A stretch of DNA of 61,052 nt, from assembly GCF_900659635.1 (NCBI RefSeq), contig NZ_CAACVB010000019.1:1-61052 (forward strand), read 5' to 3'. This document shows positions 17,242-25,029 of this stretch, piece by piece; the stretch's first letter is position 1; each line of letters starts with the position of its first letter. The notes under the pieces were generated by a model. The model was not told the DNA's origin and searched no databases. It saw only the letters and a program-made list of their open reading frames with translations. The DNA comes from Actinomadura roseirufa (lineage in GTDB: Bacteria; Actinomycetota; Actinomycetes; Streptosporangiales; Streptosporangiaceae). A program made the position numbers and the translations under genes.

Positions 17242-18699
17242 ATGACGTTGCTCGACCCCGGAGTCTGGACCGGGAAGATCTTCGATGGCGGCTGGGGCCC
17301 CGGCGAGGGCGGCGGCTACGACGTCGTCGAGCCCGCGACCGGCGGCTCGCTGGGCGTGCTCGGCCAGGCCGGTGCGGCGGACGTGGCGCGGTCGGCGGCG
17401 ACGGCCGCCGCGGCGCAGCGGGACTGGGCCGCCCGGCCCTACGAGGAGCGCGCGGCGATCCTGCGCCGGGCGGGCCGGGTGTTCGAGGAGCACGCCGAGG
17501 AGATCCGGGGCTGGCTCGTCCGGGAGGCGGGGTCGATCCCGGGGAAGGCGGAGCTGGAGGCGCACTTCGCGGCGAACCTCTGCTACGAGGCGGCGGCACT
17601 GGCCTCGCATCCGCAGGGCCTGGTGCTGCCGTCGGCGCAGCCGCGCTGGAGCCTGGCGCGGCGCCGCCCGGCGGGAGTGGTGAGCGTGATCGCCCCGTTC
17701 AACTTCCCGCTGATCCTGTCGATGCGCTCGGTCGCCCCGGCGCTGGCGCTCGGCAACGCGGTGCTGCTCAAGCCCGACCCGCGCACGGCCGTCTGCGGCG
17801 GCGTCGTGCTCGCGCGGGCGTTCCAGGAGGCCGGGCTGCCCGAGGGGCTGCTGCACCTGCTCCCCGGCGGCAAGGACGTGGGCGAGGCCGTCGTCGAGGC
17901 GCCGGAGGTGCGGGTGGTGTCCTTCACCGGCTCCACCCGGGCCGGTCGCGCGATCGGCGAGGTGTGCGGGCGGCTGCTCAAGCGCGTCCACCTGGAGCTG
18001 GGCGGCAACAACGCGCTGATCGTCCTGCCGGGCGCGGACGTCCCGAAGGCCGTGTCGGCGGGAGCGTGGGGCTCGTTCCTGCACCAGGGCCAGATCTGCA
18101 TGACGACGGGACGGCACCTGGTCCACGAGAGCCTGCACGAGGAGTACGTGGCGGCGCTGGCCGACAAGGCCGACGGGCTGCCGGTCGGCGACCCGGCCGC
18201 CGGGCCGGTCGCGCTCGGGCCGATCATCGACGAGCGGCAGCTCGCGCACGTGGACGGGCTGGTGCGCGACACCGTCGCGGCGGGCGCGCGGCTGGCGGCG
18301 GGCGGCACCCACGAGGGCCTGTTCTACCGCCCGACGGTGCTGGCGGGGGTGACCCCGGCGATGCCCGCCTACGCCCAGGAGGTGTTCGGGCCCGTCGCGC
18401 CGGTGGTGCCGTTCTCGACGGCCGACGAGGCGATCGCGCTGGCCGCCGACAGCGAGTACGGGCTGTCGCTCGGGATCCTCGGCGACGTCGGGCAGGCGAT
18501 GCGGATCGCCGACGCCGTCCCGACGGGGCTGGTGCACATCAACGACCAGACGGTGAACGACGAGCCCGTCGTCCCGTTCGGGGGCCTCGCGGCCTCGGGC
18601 AACGGGTCGCGGTTCGGCGGGCCGGACGCCAACATCGAGGCGTTCACCGAGACGCAGTGGGTGACCATGCGCGGCGAGATCGCCCCGCACCCCTTCTGA
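17242..18699 (+). CDS. Aldehyde dehydrogenase, benzaldehyde-dehydrogenase-like
   Basis: A 485-residue NAD(P)-dependent ALDH. FNFPLILSMRSVAPALALGN is the cofactor-side motif, SFTGSTRAGRAI the Rossmann contact, general-base Glu lies in HLELGGNN and the catalytic Cys in HQGQICMTT. The closing HINDQTVNDEPVVPFGG is typical of benzaldehyde and vanillin dehydrogenases (XylC group). The ATG at 17242 is preceded by GAGGAGG. It follows the MFS gene by 91 bases and may be transcribed alone. The exact aldehyde is not determined. Confidence 0.87.
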   Translation: MTLLDPGVWTGKIFDGGWGPGEGGGYDVVEPATGGSLGVLGQAGAADVARSAATAAAAQRDWAARPYEERAAILRRAGRVFEEHAEEIRGWLVREAGSIPGKAELEAHFAANLCYEAAALASHPQGLVLPSAQPRWSLARRRPAGVVSVIAPFNFPLILSMRSVAPALALGNAVLLKPDPRTAVCGGVVLARAFQEAGLPEGLLHLLPGGKDVGEAVVEAPEVRVVSFTGSTRAGRAIGEVCGRLLKRVHLELGGNNALIVLPGADVPKAVSAGAWGSFLHQGQICMTTGRHLVHESLHEEYVAALADKADGLPVGDPAAGPVALGPIIDERQLAHVDGLVRDTVAAGARLAAGGTHEGLFYRPTVLAGVTPAMPAYAQEVFGPVAPVVPFSTADEAIALAADSEYGLSLGILGDVGQAMRIADAVPTGLVHINDQTVNDEPVVPFGGLAASGNGSRFGGPDANIEAFTETQWVTMRGEIAPHPF

Positions 18700-18795
18700 G
18701 CGGACGGGAGGACGCCCCGGGCCGTCGTGCGCGCCCGTCCGGGCGTGCGCGGCGCGGCCGTGCTCGGGCTCGCGGCGAGCGGGCCCACCGGCGGG

Positions 18796-19050
18796 TCATC
18801 TCGGGATGGCGGGGCCGATGCCGGTCTCGCGCAGCCGCCGGGATTCGCAGGCGCCCGCGTCGGGGGCCACGGTCACGGGCGCCGCGGATCTCACGACATG
18901 GCCCGCCTCCTCGTCGCCGGGCTCGGCGACGACCTTCTCGTAGTGCGGCGGCCATCGCAGCATCAGGCGGCGGCCGCAGGTCGGGCAGACCCACTCCTCC
19001 AAGCCGGACTTCCCGGTCCTGACCATCCGCATCTCGTGCGCTTTCCGCAC
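18796..19050 (-). CDS. Small zinc-ribbon-like conserved protein
   Basis: 84 residues. The core GLEEWVCPTCGRRLMLRWPP has one CPTC knuckle, followed by HYEKVVAEPGDEEAGHV. The single CxxC suggests a half zinc ribbon or a metal site completed by dimerisation. Similar short proteins occur singly in actinomycetes without known function. The start could also be Met7. The tail beyond residue 52 has little recognisable structure. Confidence 0.6.
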   Translation of the reverse strand: MRKAHEMRMVRTGKSGLEEWVCPTCGRRLMLRWPPHYEKVVAEPGDEEAGHVVRSAAPVTVAPDAGACESRRLRETGIGPAIPR

Positions 19051-19269
19051 GACGGTCCCCCTTCACCGCCGGGACCGCACGGTCCTCCGGACCGATCGCG
19101 GTTCCGGCATCGGTACGGACCATCATTGCCCTTGACATCGCCTTTAAACGGCTTTACCGGATCTGACCTGCGCCGATGCCTTCTTTGGACGATCGGACGA
19201 GCCGGGAACCCCCGCGGCGCGCGGCCATCGGCGAATTCAAGATCCGCGTCGTGGACGGGGCGCCGGCGC

Positions 19270-19707
19270 TCACTCCTCGGGCAGCAGCGTCCCCAGGGGC
19301 CCCAGGTCGAGATTGAGGTCGTGATCGTCCAGGCCGAAGTGGTCCTTGAGCTTGGTCATCGCCTCGTCCAGGCGCAGCAGCGCCAGGCCGAGGCTCTCGA
19401 CCTGCTCGTCGGTGAGGCCGCCGCCCTCCGCGCGGCGCAGCGCCTGCCGCTCCATGAGCTGGCGGATCAGCTCGACCAGGGTGAGCACCAGCTTCACCAG
19501 GTCGCGTTCCACCGTCTCCGGATCGGTGCGCAGGCGCCGCGCCGTGCGGGAGGAGGACGGTCCGGGCCGGCGGGCGGGCGCGGCCCGGACCGGGGCCTGC
19601 TCGGCAGGGCCGCTCGCGCGGCCGGCCGCGATGTCGAAGGCGTCGGCCGCCACCGGGTCGCGGACGGAGAGCTTTCCGGTCACGGGGTCGCGGGACGGTG
19701 AGGTCAC
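19270..19707 (-). CDS. gvpK: Gas vesicle protein GvpK
   Basis: A 145-residue protein with the GvpK core: RLRTDPETVERDLVKLVLTL, VELIRQLMERQALRR, and DLNLDLGPLGTLLPEE at the end. A proline-rich N-terminal extension of about 50 residues precedes it. GvpK is a minor accessory protein needed for vesicle assembly in other organisms. Its ATG overlaps the gvpS stop by 4 bases (ATGA), and it is the last gene of the minus-strand operon. Confidence 0.92.
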   Translation of the reverse strand: MTSPSRDPVTGKLSVRDPVAADAFDIAAGRASGPAEQAPVRAAPARRPGPSSSRTARRLRTDPETVERDLVKLVLTLVELIRQLMERQALRRAEGGGLTDEQVESLGLALLRLDEAMTKLKDHFGLDDHDLNLDLGPLGTLLPEE

Positions 19708-19907
19708 TGCTCCTCCTCGGGGTCCAGGCCGTCCCGGACGGCGGTGACCAGGGCCCGCAACGAGACGTGCACCAGATCGATCTCGGCGATGGAGATGACG
19801 AGGTCGCCGGTGATGACGACGCCGCCCGACAGCAGCCGGTCGAGCAGGTCGACCAGCGCGACCCGCTCCGCCGGGGCGCCGGGCCCGGTGTCCAGGACGG
19901 CCGTCAC
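19704..19907 (-). CDS. gvpS: GvpA/J-like small gas vesicle protein, GvpS position
   Basis: 67 residues. ERVALVDLLDRLLSGGVVIT and GDLVISIAEIDLVHVSLRAL form the GvpA-type alpha-beta-beta-alpha core, followed by a short acidic tail. Position between the GvpF/L-type gene and gvpK matches GvpS of streptomycete clusters. The GTG at 19907 overlaps the preceding stop (GTGA), which fixes the start. GvpJ/M/S paralogues are thought to nucleate or cap the shell. Confidence 0.83.
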   Translation of the reverse strand: MTAVLDTGPGAPAERVALVDLLDRLLSGGVVITGDLVISIAEIDLVHVSLRALVTAVRDGLDPEEEQ

Positions 19908-20785
19908 CGGGGCGCGTCCCGCGGGCCCGGCGGCGGGGTGGTCTCGCCGGTGTCGATGAAGGAGTACGGCGGCCACGGCCCCGTCACCTCGACCTCGACG
20001 TCCGTCATGCGCTCGGCGAGGGCCCGGACGACCGCCTCGAAGCCGGGCGCCTGCTCATCGTCGAGGAGGTAGGAGACGTTGAGGATCTGGGGGTCCGGGC
20101 GGCCCGACAGCCGCGGGTCCTGCGCGGGGTGGTGGCGCGCCGCCACGGCGTGGTCGGCGAGCTCGGCGTGGACGGCGGCGGCGCGTTCGGCCACCCGCCG
20201 TTCCGCCTCGGCCCGCCGGCGGCGCTCGTCCTGGCGGCGGCGCAGGTAGGCGGTTCCCACCCCGGCCGCCCCGGCCGGGGTGGGCGCGTGCGTGCCGGTG
20301 AGGGGCTCGGCCCTAGACACGAGCCCCCCACCGGGATCATGGCCGGGCTCGGGCCCGGCGGTCGTCGGCGCGGCGGTCGTCGGCACGGCACGCGCGTACG
20401 CCTTGACGCCCCATTCGGAACGTCCGGTGATCCGGTCGAACACCGCGCCGAACCGCGCGCCCTCCTCGGTGAGGACCTCGGCGACCCGCGCGTCGTCGCG
20501 GTACAGGGTGGCGATCCGCACCGGCGCGGTCGGCGCCGCGTGCGCCGCCCGGTCCACCACCTCGTGGTGCGCGCGGGCGGTCGCCTCCAGCCAGGCGAGG
20601 TCCTCCAGGTTGGCGCGCAGCGCCGCCTCCCCGTAGTCCTCCAGCCGGACGGTGCTCACCAGCGCGGTCAGCCCGCCCGCGACCACCCCGCGGACGGTCG
20701 TGCCGGCCACGCCCTCGGCGCCGCCGAGCGCGTCCGGGTCGAGGCCGCGGGCGACCCCGTACAGGTACACGGCGGTACCGGTCAT
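19904..20785 (-). CDS. gvpL: Gas vesicle protein GvpF/GvpL family
   Basis: A 293-residue protein. AVYLYGVARGLDPDALGG opens the GvpF/L fold, ALVSTVRLEDYGEAAL and APVRIATLYRDDARVAEVL follow, and the C-terminal half has DPQILNVSYLLDDEQAPGFE and VTGPWPPYSFID. A central Pro/Ala/Arg-rich insertion (about residues 140-210) separates the two halves. GvpF/L proteins bind GvpA and sit at the gas-facing shell. It overlaps neighbours on both sides by 4 bases. Confidence 0.9.
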   Translation of the reverse strand: MTGTAVYLYGVARGLDPDALGGAEGVAGTTVRGVVAGGLTALVSTVRLEDYGEAALRANLEDLAWLEATARAHHEVVDRAAHAAPTAPVRIATLYRDDARVAEVLTEEGARFGAVFDRITGRSEWGVKAYARAVPTTAAPTTAGPEPGHDPGGGLVSRAEPLTGTHAPTPAGAAGVGTAYLRRRQDERRRRAEAERRVAERAAAVHAELADHAVAARHHPAQDPRLSGRPDPQILNVSYLLDDEQAPGFEAVVRALAERMTDVEVEVTGPWPPYSFIDTGETTPPPGPRDAPR

Positions 20786-21219
20786 GACGTTCCCTCCTCG
20801 CCGCCGTCCGCGCCGGACCCGCTCACGCCCGCACGGGCCTCCAGGGCGGCGAGACGCTCGCGCAGCAGCCGGTTCTCCTCGAGCAGCGCGTTCTCCGTCG
20901 CGCCGTCCACCTGGTGGTCGCCGTCGGCGGAACCGAGGCGCCCGTCTCGGGAGTCGTTCTCTCTACGGGCCCCCGATGACAGCGTGGGGTCGTGCTCCCA
21001 CCAGTCGATTCCCATCTCCTTGGCCTTGTCGACCGAGGCGACCAGCAACCGCAACTTGATCGTCAGCAGTTCGATGTCCAGCAGGTTCACCCGGACGTCC
21101 CCGACGATGACGATGCCCTTGTCGAGGATGCGCTCGAGCAGGTCGGCCAGGTTCGCGCCCTGCTGCGGGGACGCGGGCCGGGCGGGCGACCGGCCGCCGG
21201 TCCAGGAGATCTCGCTCAA
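20782..21219 (-). CDS. gvpJ: Gas vesicle protein GvpJ
   Basis: A 145-residue GvpA paralogue. ANLADLLERILDKGIVIVGD, VRVNLLDIELLTIKLRLLVA and SVDKAKEMGIDWWEHDP are the structural core, extended by an acidic linker and a short coiled coil (ENALLEENRLLRERLAALEA). GvpJ is a minor shell component involved in nucleation. It overlaps gvpL by 4 bases. Confidence 0.9.
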   Translation of the reverse strand: MSEISWTGGRSPARPASPQQGANLADLLERILDKGIVIVGDVRVNLLDIELLTIKLRLLVASVDKAKEMGIDWWEHDPTLSSGARRENDSRDGRLGSADGDHQVDGATENALLEENRLLRERLAALEARAGVSGSGADGGEEGTS

Positions 21220-21225
21220 CGGTGC

Positions 21226-21483
21226 TCAGTCCCTCTCGACTCGTCCACGGGGGTAGCGGCGGGCGCGGCGGTAGGAGACCAGCTCGCCGTCGGCGTCCAC
21301 CTCGGTGTCGTACGCCGCGAGGATGTCGGCGGAGTCGGGGATGCGATGGGTCTCCACCACCTCCACCGTGACACGCCAGCCGTCGCCGGCGCGCTCGATG
21401 CCGACCACGCTCTCGGCGCTGCGGCCGGTCATCACGGTGACGTGCTCGACCGCGTGCTTGGCCGCCTCCGCAGCGGAAATCAT
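21226..21483 (-). CDS. gvpO: Gas vesicle protein GvpO
   Basis: 85 residues: MTGRSAESVVGIERAGDGWR, VTVEVVETHRIPDSADILAA and SYRRARRYPRG match GvpO. The ATG at 21483 is preferred to the GTG at 21486 because GGGAGG lies 6 bases upstream. As I recall, gvpO lies ahead of gvpA in streptomycete clusters; here it sits between gvpG and gvpJ. Confidence 0.88.
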   Translation of the reverse strand: MISAAEAAKHAVEHVTVMTGRSAESVVGIERAGDGWRVTVEVVETHRIPDSADILAAYDTEVDADGELVSYRRARRYPRGRVERD

Positions 21484-21522
21484 CACTGGCCTCCCTGTCG
21501 CCGCCCGTCACCCGCCCGCTCG

Positions 21523-21762
21523 TCACCCGCGCCGCGCGCGGCCCTCGTTCAGCCGGCGGATCAGTTCCTCCTCGCGCTCCGCGGCCTCCTCCTCGGTGAT
21601 CTCGCCGGCGGCGGTCTCGTCGGCGATCTGCTGCATCTCCGCGGCGATGCGCCCCGGGTCGTACAGCTGCGCCTCGGCCTGCTCGGTGAGCACGTCGGCG
21701 AGCCAGACGACGCCGCGGACGGGCGCCACCGGCAGGGTCAGCAGCCCGGAGAAGAAGCCCAT
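21523..21762 (-). CDS. gvpG: Gas vesicle protein GvpG
   Basis: 79 residues: a hydrophobic start LLTLPVAPVRGVVWLADVLT, then a highly charged helix (EEEAAEREEELIRRLNEGRA). This is the usual small GvpG. It follows the gvpF stop by 4 bases, within the tightly packed operon. GvpG interacts with GvpF/L in other species. Confidence 0.9.
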   Translation of the reverse strand: MGFFSGLLTLPVAPVRGVVWLADVLTEQAEAQLYDPGRIAAEMQQIADETAAGEITEEEAAEREEELIRRLNEGRARRG

Positions 21763-21766
21763 GGCC

Positions 21767-22543
21767 TCATGCCTCCGGGACGAAGTCGTACGGCGGCAGC
21801 GGCCCGATGAGCCGGACCTTGATGCGCTCGCCGTGCGTCTCCCCGAGCTTGTCCACCGCCTGCTCGAACTCCGCCCGCCGGTCCGCCTGGACGAGGAACG
21901 ACGCGTCCAGCACGTCCTCCTCCCGGGCGGGCGTCTTGCGGACGAACGCCTCGGCGGAGGGCGCGACGGCCTCCAGCAGTCCCTGCCCGTCCCGCTCGCG
22001 CAGGCGTTCCATCGCCTGCGCGATGAGCTCGCCGAGCCGGACGCGGTCGTAGTAGACCGCGTCGGCGGCGTCCGCGGGGACCTCGCGCAGCCGGGCGCCC
22101 AGCTCGGCGATCTCCGGCTCGCCGGTCATGATCTCGCGGAGCACGGCGTCCTGGACGTAGGTGGCCTTGACGCGCATCTCCAGCCGGCCCTCCAGCTGGT
22201 CGAGGACCTGCCCGAGCCGTTCGGCGTTGTCGGCCAGCAGTTCCTTCTCCACGGCCGCCCGGTCGGCGAGCGCGGCGCCGAACCGGAACGGCAGCACCAC
22301 GAGACCGGCGTCCAGCAGCGTGTTCAGCACCCGCTGGTGCGCCACGAGGTCGGCGCGCTCGCCGAGCGCCCGCTCGCGCGGCAGGTCGCTGATCACGGCG
22401 GCGCACCGGCCGCCGTCTCCGGCCAGGGTCACCGGCTGGTCGTCCAGGCCCGTGACGTCCTCGGGGAGCCGCGCGCCGGCGCGGGTCACACCGTAGACGT
22501 ACTGCGGCACGGCCGAGGTCTCCGGGGTCTGTGGCGTGGTCAT
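21767..22543 (-). CDS. gvpF: Gas vesicle protein GvpF
   Basis: A 258-residue GvpF/L-family protein: [40 protein letters not shown] (with [12 protein letters not shown] after it), [20 protein letters not shown] and [13 protein letters not shown]. Unlike the second copy at 19904 it has no long low-complexity insert, so it is the better GvpF. The start overlaps the gvpA stop by 4 bases. Confidence 0.92.
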   Translation of the reverse strand: MTTPQTPETSAVPQYVYGVTRAGARLPEDVTGLDDQPVTLAGDGGRCAAVISDLPRERALGERADLVAHQRVLNTLLDAGLVVLPFRFGAALADRAAVEKELLADNAERLGQVLDQLEGRLEMRVKATYVQDAVLREIMTGEPEIAELGARLREVPADAADAVYYDRVRLGELIAQAMERLRERDGQGLLEAVAPSAEAFVRKTPAREEDVLDASFLVQADRRAEFEQAVDKLGETHGERIKVRLIGPLPPYDFVPEA

Positions 22544-22983
22544 TCGTCGTCCTCCTTCTTGCCGGACGAGCGGCGCCGCGCGGGTCGCCGTTCCTCTTCC
22601 TCGTCCGACTCGTCGGAGTCGCCGGAGCCGAAGGTCTCCTTCAGCCGTTCCTGCGCGCCTTCGAGCGCGCCCTTCGTCTTCTTCTTGGCGCCTGACTCCT
22701 GCATGCCCTCGACGAACTGCGGCAGCCCCTGGGAGGTGCCGTCATGGGCGATGTCGAGCCGGTTGACGGCCTCGGCGAACCGCAGGTACGTGTCCACGCT
22801 GGCGACGACGATCCGGACGTCCACGGTGAGGATCTCGATCCCCACCAGCGACACCCGGGCGTACAGGTCGATGACCAGACCCTTCTCCAGGATCAGGTCG
22901 ACGACGTCGGCCAGGCCGCTGCCGGAGCCGCCGCGCTGGACAGTGCTCGTGCCCGAGGTCTGCTGGGCGATCGGCCCAGTCAT
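22540..22983 (-). CDS. gvpA: Gas vesicle structural protein GvpA
   Basis: A 147-residue protein. [40 protein letters not shown] and [15 protein letters not shown] form the conserved GvpA shell subunit. The C-terminal 60 residues are a charged tail (ending [20 protein letters not shown]), usual for actinomycete GvpA and absent from cyanobacterial ones. The second ATG (22983) is chosen because GAGGAG is 8 bases upstream; the ATG at 22992 is too close to it. First structural gene of the operon. Confidence 0.92.
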   Translation of the reverse strand: MTGPIAQQTSGTSTVQRGGSGSGLADVVDLILEKGLVIDLYARVSLVGIEILTVDVRIVVASVDTYLRFAEAVNRLDIAHDGTSQGLPQFVEGMQESGAKKKTKGALEGAQERLKETFGSGDSDESDEEEERRPARRRSSGKKEDDE

Positions 22984-23049
22984 CTCATCCACTCCTCACG
23001 GGGGATTGGGGGGGTTGAATGTCGGGGTTGGGGATGTTCGGGCCATCCC

Positions 23050-23073
23050 GTACCCATATCGATCTCCCTAAAC
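23050..23073 (-). promoter_or_regulatory. SigB-type promoter upstream of gvpA
   Basis: On the minus strand GTTT (23073-23070) is followed after exactly 14 bases by GGGTAC (23055-23050). This matches the GNNT-N14-16-GGGTAC/T consensus of streptomycete SigB-type stress sigma factors. Transcription would start near 23040, about 57 bases before gvpA. A 7-bp inverted repeat (AAACAGA 23070-23076, TCTGTTT 23081-23087) overlaps the -35 element. Confidence 0.62.
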
Positions 23074-23110
23074 AGAAAGATCTGTTTCGGTCCACGATCG
23101 GACGGGGCGG

Positions 23111-23461
23111 TCAGCGCCGCCGCGACACGCGCCGCCCGACCGCCACGGCCACGCCCGCGGCCGCCACCACCGGCGCGGCGCGCAGCAGGCGCCGCAGGGT
23201 CACCAGCCGCGCGAGACCGGCGACCCGGCCCGGCAGCGCCGTCACCTGGGAACCGACCTGGGCACCGGCCCGGGCCGCTCCCCCGGCCGTGTCCTTCGCC
23301 GTGCGCTCGACGGCCTTCCCGGCGCTCGCACCGGCGGATCCGGCCTTCCGGCCGGCGGATCCGGCCTTCCGGGCGGCGTCCTTCGTCCCTGTCCCGGCCG
23401 CGCGTCCGGCGCTCTTCGCGGTGTCGCGTGCGGCATCGCCCGGTACCTCGGGGGGTTTCAT
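23111..23461 (-). CDS. Small Ala/Lys-rich protein heading the gas vesicle cluster
   Basis: A 116-residue basic protein. The N-terminal 75 residues are low-complexity Ala/Lys/Gly/Ser with a repeated KAGSAGRKAGSAG element (from a 21-bp DNA repeat near 23333-23375). The C-terminus has a hydrophobic, possibly membrane-associated helix (LLRAAPVVAAAGVAVAVG) and a final RRVSRRR. The ATG at 23461 has GGAAGGAG upstream. It resembles gas-vesicle-linked accessory proteins only by position and composition; no family is assigned. It has its own SigB-type promoter match. Confidence 0.65.
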   Translation of the reverse strand: MKPPEVPGDAARDTAKSAGRAAGTGTKDAARKAGSAGRKAGSAGASAGKAVERTAKDTAGGAARAGAQVGSQVTALPGRVAGLARLVTLRRLLRAAPVVAAAGVAVAVGRRVSRRR

Positions 23462-23495
23462 CGTGCTCCTTCCATGGGGGGGTGTGCACGGCGGT

Positions 23496-23519
23496 CTACC
23501 CGGCTCGGCATGCGCAAAC
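23496..23519 (-). promoter_or_regulatory. SigB-type promoter upstream of the Ala/Lys-rich gene
   Basis: Minus strand GTTT (23519-23516), 14 bases, then GGGTAG (23501-23496). It has the same architecture as the gvpA promoter match, with one departure at the final base. It lies 35 bases before the ATG at 23461. Two equal-spacing matches in one cluster make chance less likely. Confidence 0.52.
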
Positions 23520-23539
23520 ATGCCGGCGCGACGGAGCCC

Positions 23540-23553
23540 ACGGTTGGAACCGT
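23540..23553. promoter_or_regulatory. Short perfect dyad before mnhE
   Basis: ACGGTT (23540-23545) and AACCGT (23548-23553) pair exactly around GG, 11 bases upstream of the mnhE start. It may be an operator or a 5' hairpin for the antiporter transcript. Confidence 0.35.
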
Positions 23554-23563
23554 CCGGAGGGGT

Positions 23564-24148
23564 ATGCGAGAGACCATGACGACGCCACGGCCCGCCCGGT
23601 ACCTGCGCCCCGGCCTCGCGCGGACCGCGGCCGAGCCGCTGGCGTGGTGGACGGTTCTCCTGGCCGTGTACCTGGCGCTGGTCTCGGCCGTCTCCCCCGG
23701 CGAGATCGCCGTCGGCGCGCTCGCCGCGGCGGCCGGTGCGGCGGCGGCCGTCGCCGCGCGCCGCGTCCTGCTCACCACGGCCCCCGGGACCGGCCCCCGG
23801 GGACGGCCCGTCCCGCCCGCGCGGCTCGTCCGCCCACTGGCGCTGCTGCCCGCCCAGATCGTGTCCGACACCGCGCGCCTCACCGTGCGCGGAGCGCCGG
23901 AAGGCGGCTGGAGCCCGCTCGCCGTCGCTCCCGGACCGGCCAACCGGGGCACGGCCACGCTCCTGCTCTCCACCTCGCCCGGCACCTATGTCGGGCTCGT
24001 CGACCCCGGGCGCGAGAGGCTGCGCGTCCACCGCCTCGACCCGCGCCCCTCACCGTTCGAGCGCGGCCTCCGGGACGCCGGGCTCATCGGCTCCGCCGAC
24101 CCCCGGGAAACGGGCGCCGCCGCGAACGGGAACGGGGAGCGGCCATGA
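23564..24148 (+). CDS. mnhE: Mnh/Mrp antiporter subunit E
   Basis: About 194 residues. LAWWTVLLAVYLALVSAVSP and EIAVGALAAAAGAAAAVAAR are membrane helices, then VRPLALLPAQIVSDTARLTV and TATLLLSTSPGTYVGLVDP, the conserved MnhE cytosolic part. It is a subunit of the multi-protein Na+(K+)/H+ antiporter complex. The start is uncertain: the ATG at 23564 lies 3 bases after GGAGG, and the ATG at 23576 is also possible. It overlaps mnhF by 4 bases. Confidence 0.83.
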   Translation: MRETMTTPRPARYLRPGLARTAAEPLAWWTVLLAVYLALVSAVSPGEIAVGALAAAAGAAAAVAARRVLLTTAPGTGPRGRPVPPARLVRPLALLPAQIVSDTARLTVRGAPEGGWSPLAVAPGPANRGTATLLLSTSPGTYVGLVDPGRERLRVHRLDPRPSPFERGLRDAGLIGSADPRETGAAANGNGERP

Positions 24149-24396
24149 GCATCGCCGTGCCGGCCCTCGCCCTCATGCTCGGCGCGCTGCTGCCCGCGCT
24201 GCTGACCACGCTGCGCGGGACCCCGGTGGACCGCCTCGCCGGGCTCATCGTCACCGGCCCACTGGTGACGCTCGCGCTGACCCTGCTGGCCGCCGCGTAC
24301 GGCCGGCCCGCCTACCTCGACGTCGCCCTCGTGCTCGCATTGCTGTCGTTCGCCGGTTCGCTGGTGTTCGCGCGGTTCCTGAGCCGGACCTTGTGA
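24145..24396 (+). CDS. mnhF: Mnh/Mrp antiporter subunit F
   Basis: 83 residues, three predicted helices: ALALMLGALLPALLTTLRGT, PVDRLAGLIVTGPLVTLALT and YLDVALVLALLSFAGSLVFA, the usual MnhF layout with the conserved D in PVDRL. The ATG overlaps the mnhE stop (ATGA). Confidence 0.85.
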   Translation: MSIAVPALALMLGALLPALLTTLRGTPVDRLAGLIVTGPLVTLALTLLAAAYGRPAYLDVALVLALLSFAGSLVFARFLSRTL

Positions 24397-24692
24397 CGGG
24401 GACCCCGATGAGCCTCTCCCTCCTCTCCGACGTGCTGATCTGGGCCGGAGCCGCCGTCGCCGTGACCACCGGGCTGCGGCTGCCGTTCACCCGCGACGCC
24501 GCCGGCCGCCTGCACGTGGTCGCGCCGGTCACCGTCCTCGCCGCGCCCGTGCTGCTCGCCGGGCTCGCGCTTCGGCCCTGGTCGTCCTGGCACGACGTCG
24601 CCAAGATCGCCGTCATCGCGGTGCTGCTCGCCGCCACGGGGCCCGCGACCGTGGTCACGACGGGCCAGGCCGTCGGGAGGGCCCGTGGATGA
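24393..24692 (+). CDS. mnhG: Mnh/Mrp antiporter subunit G
   Basis: 99 residues: DVLIWAGAAVAVTTGLRLPF, then LHVVAPVTVLAAPVLLAGLA and DVAKIAVIAVLLAATGPATV, corresponding to MnhG helices. The GTG at 24393 overlaps the mnhF stop (GTGA); an internal ATG at 24408 is an alternative start. Confidence 0.82.
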   Translation: MTGTPMSLSLLSDVLIWAGAAVAVTTGLRLPFTRDAAGRLHVVAPVTVLAAPVLLAGLALRPWSSWHDVAKIAVIAVLLAATGPATVVTTGQAVGRARG

Positions 24693-25029
24693 CGCGCTGT
24701 CCGGCCCGCTCGCCGACGTCCTCATCGGCACCGGCCTGGCGCTCGCCGCCCTCATGGCCACCGCGGTCGTCCTCACCCGCGACCCGGCCCGGCAGGCGAT
24801 CGTCCTGTCCGGCTACGGGCTGGTCCTCGGCCTGCTCTTCCTCATCCTGCAGGCACCGGACGTCGCCATGTCGCAGATCGGGGTCGGCACGGTCGTCGTC
24901 CCGCTGATCGTCGTCCTCGCCCTGCACGCCACCCGCCGCCATCGCGACGCCCCAGAGCCCGGCGGCGACCCCGGGGACGGCGCCGGCACGGGCGCCGGCA
25001 CGGGACCGGCGGACGGAGAGCGCCGGTGA
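24685..25029 (+). CDS. MbhD-like membrane subunit (DUF4040-type)
   Basis: 114 residues. LADVLIGTGLALAALMATAV, RQAIVLSGYGLVLGLLFLIL and QAPDVAMSQIGVGTVVVPLI match the MbhD/DUF4040 module, which in single-chain MnhA proteins forms part of the C-terminal extension. The hydrophilic Gly/Ala/Pro tail is low-complexity. The GTG at 24685 follows GGGAGG and overlaps mnhG by 8 bases. Confidence 0.78.
   Translation: MDDALSGPLADVLIGTGLALAALMATAVVLTRDPARQAIVLSGYGLVLGLLFLILQAPDVAMSQIGVGTVVVPLIVVLALHATRRHRDAPEPGGDPGDGAGTGAGTGPADGERR

Noticed and set aside
19132..19320. TTGACA at 19132 and a possible 46-codon plus-strand ORF from 19176
   Set aside because: The -10 position (TACCGG) is poor and the ORF runs antisense into gvpK with no family match.
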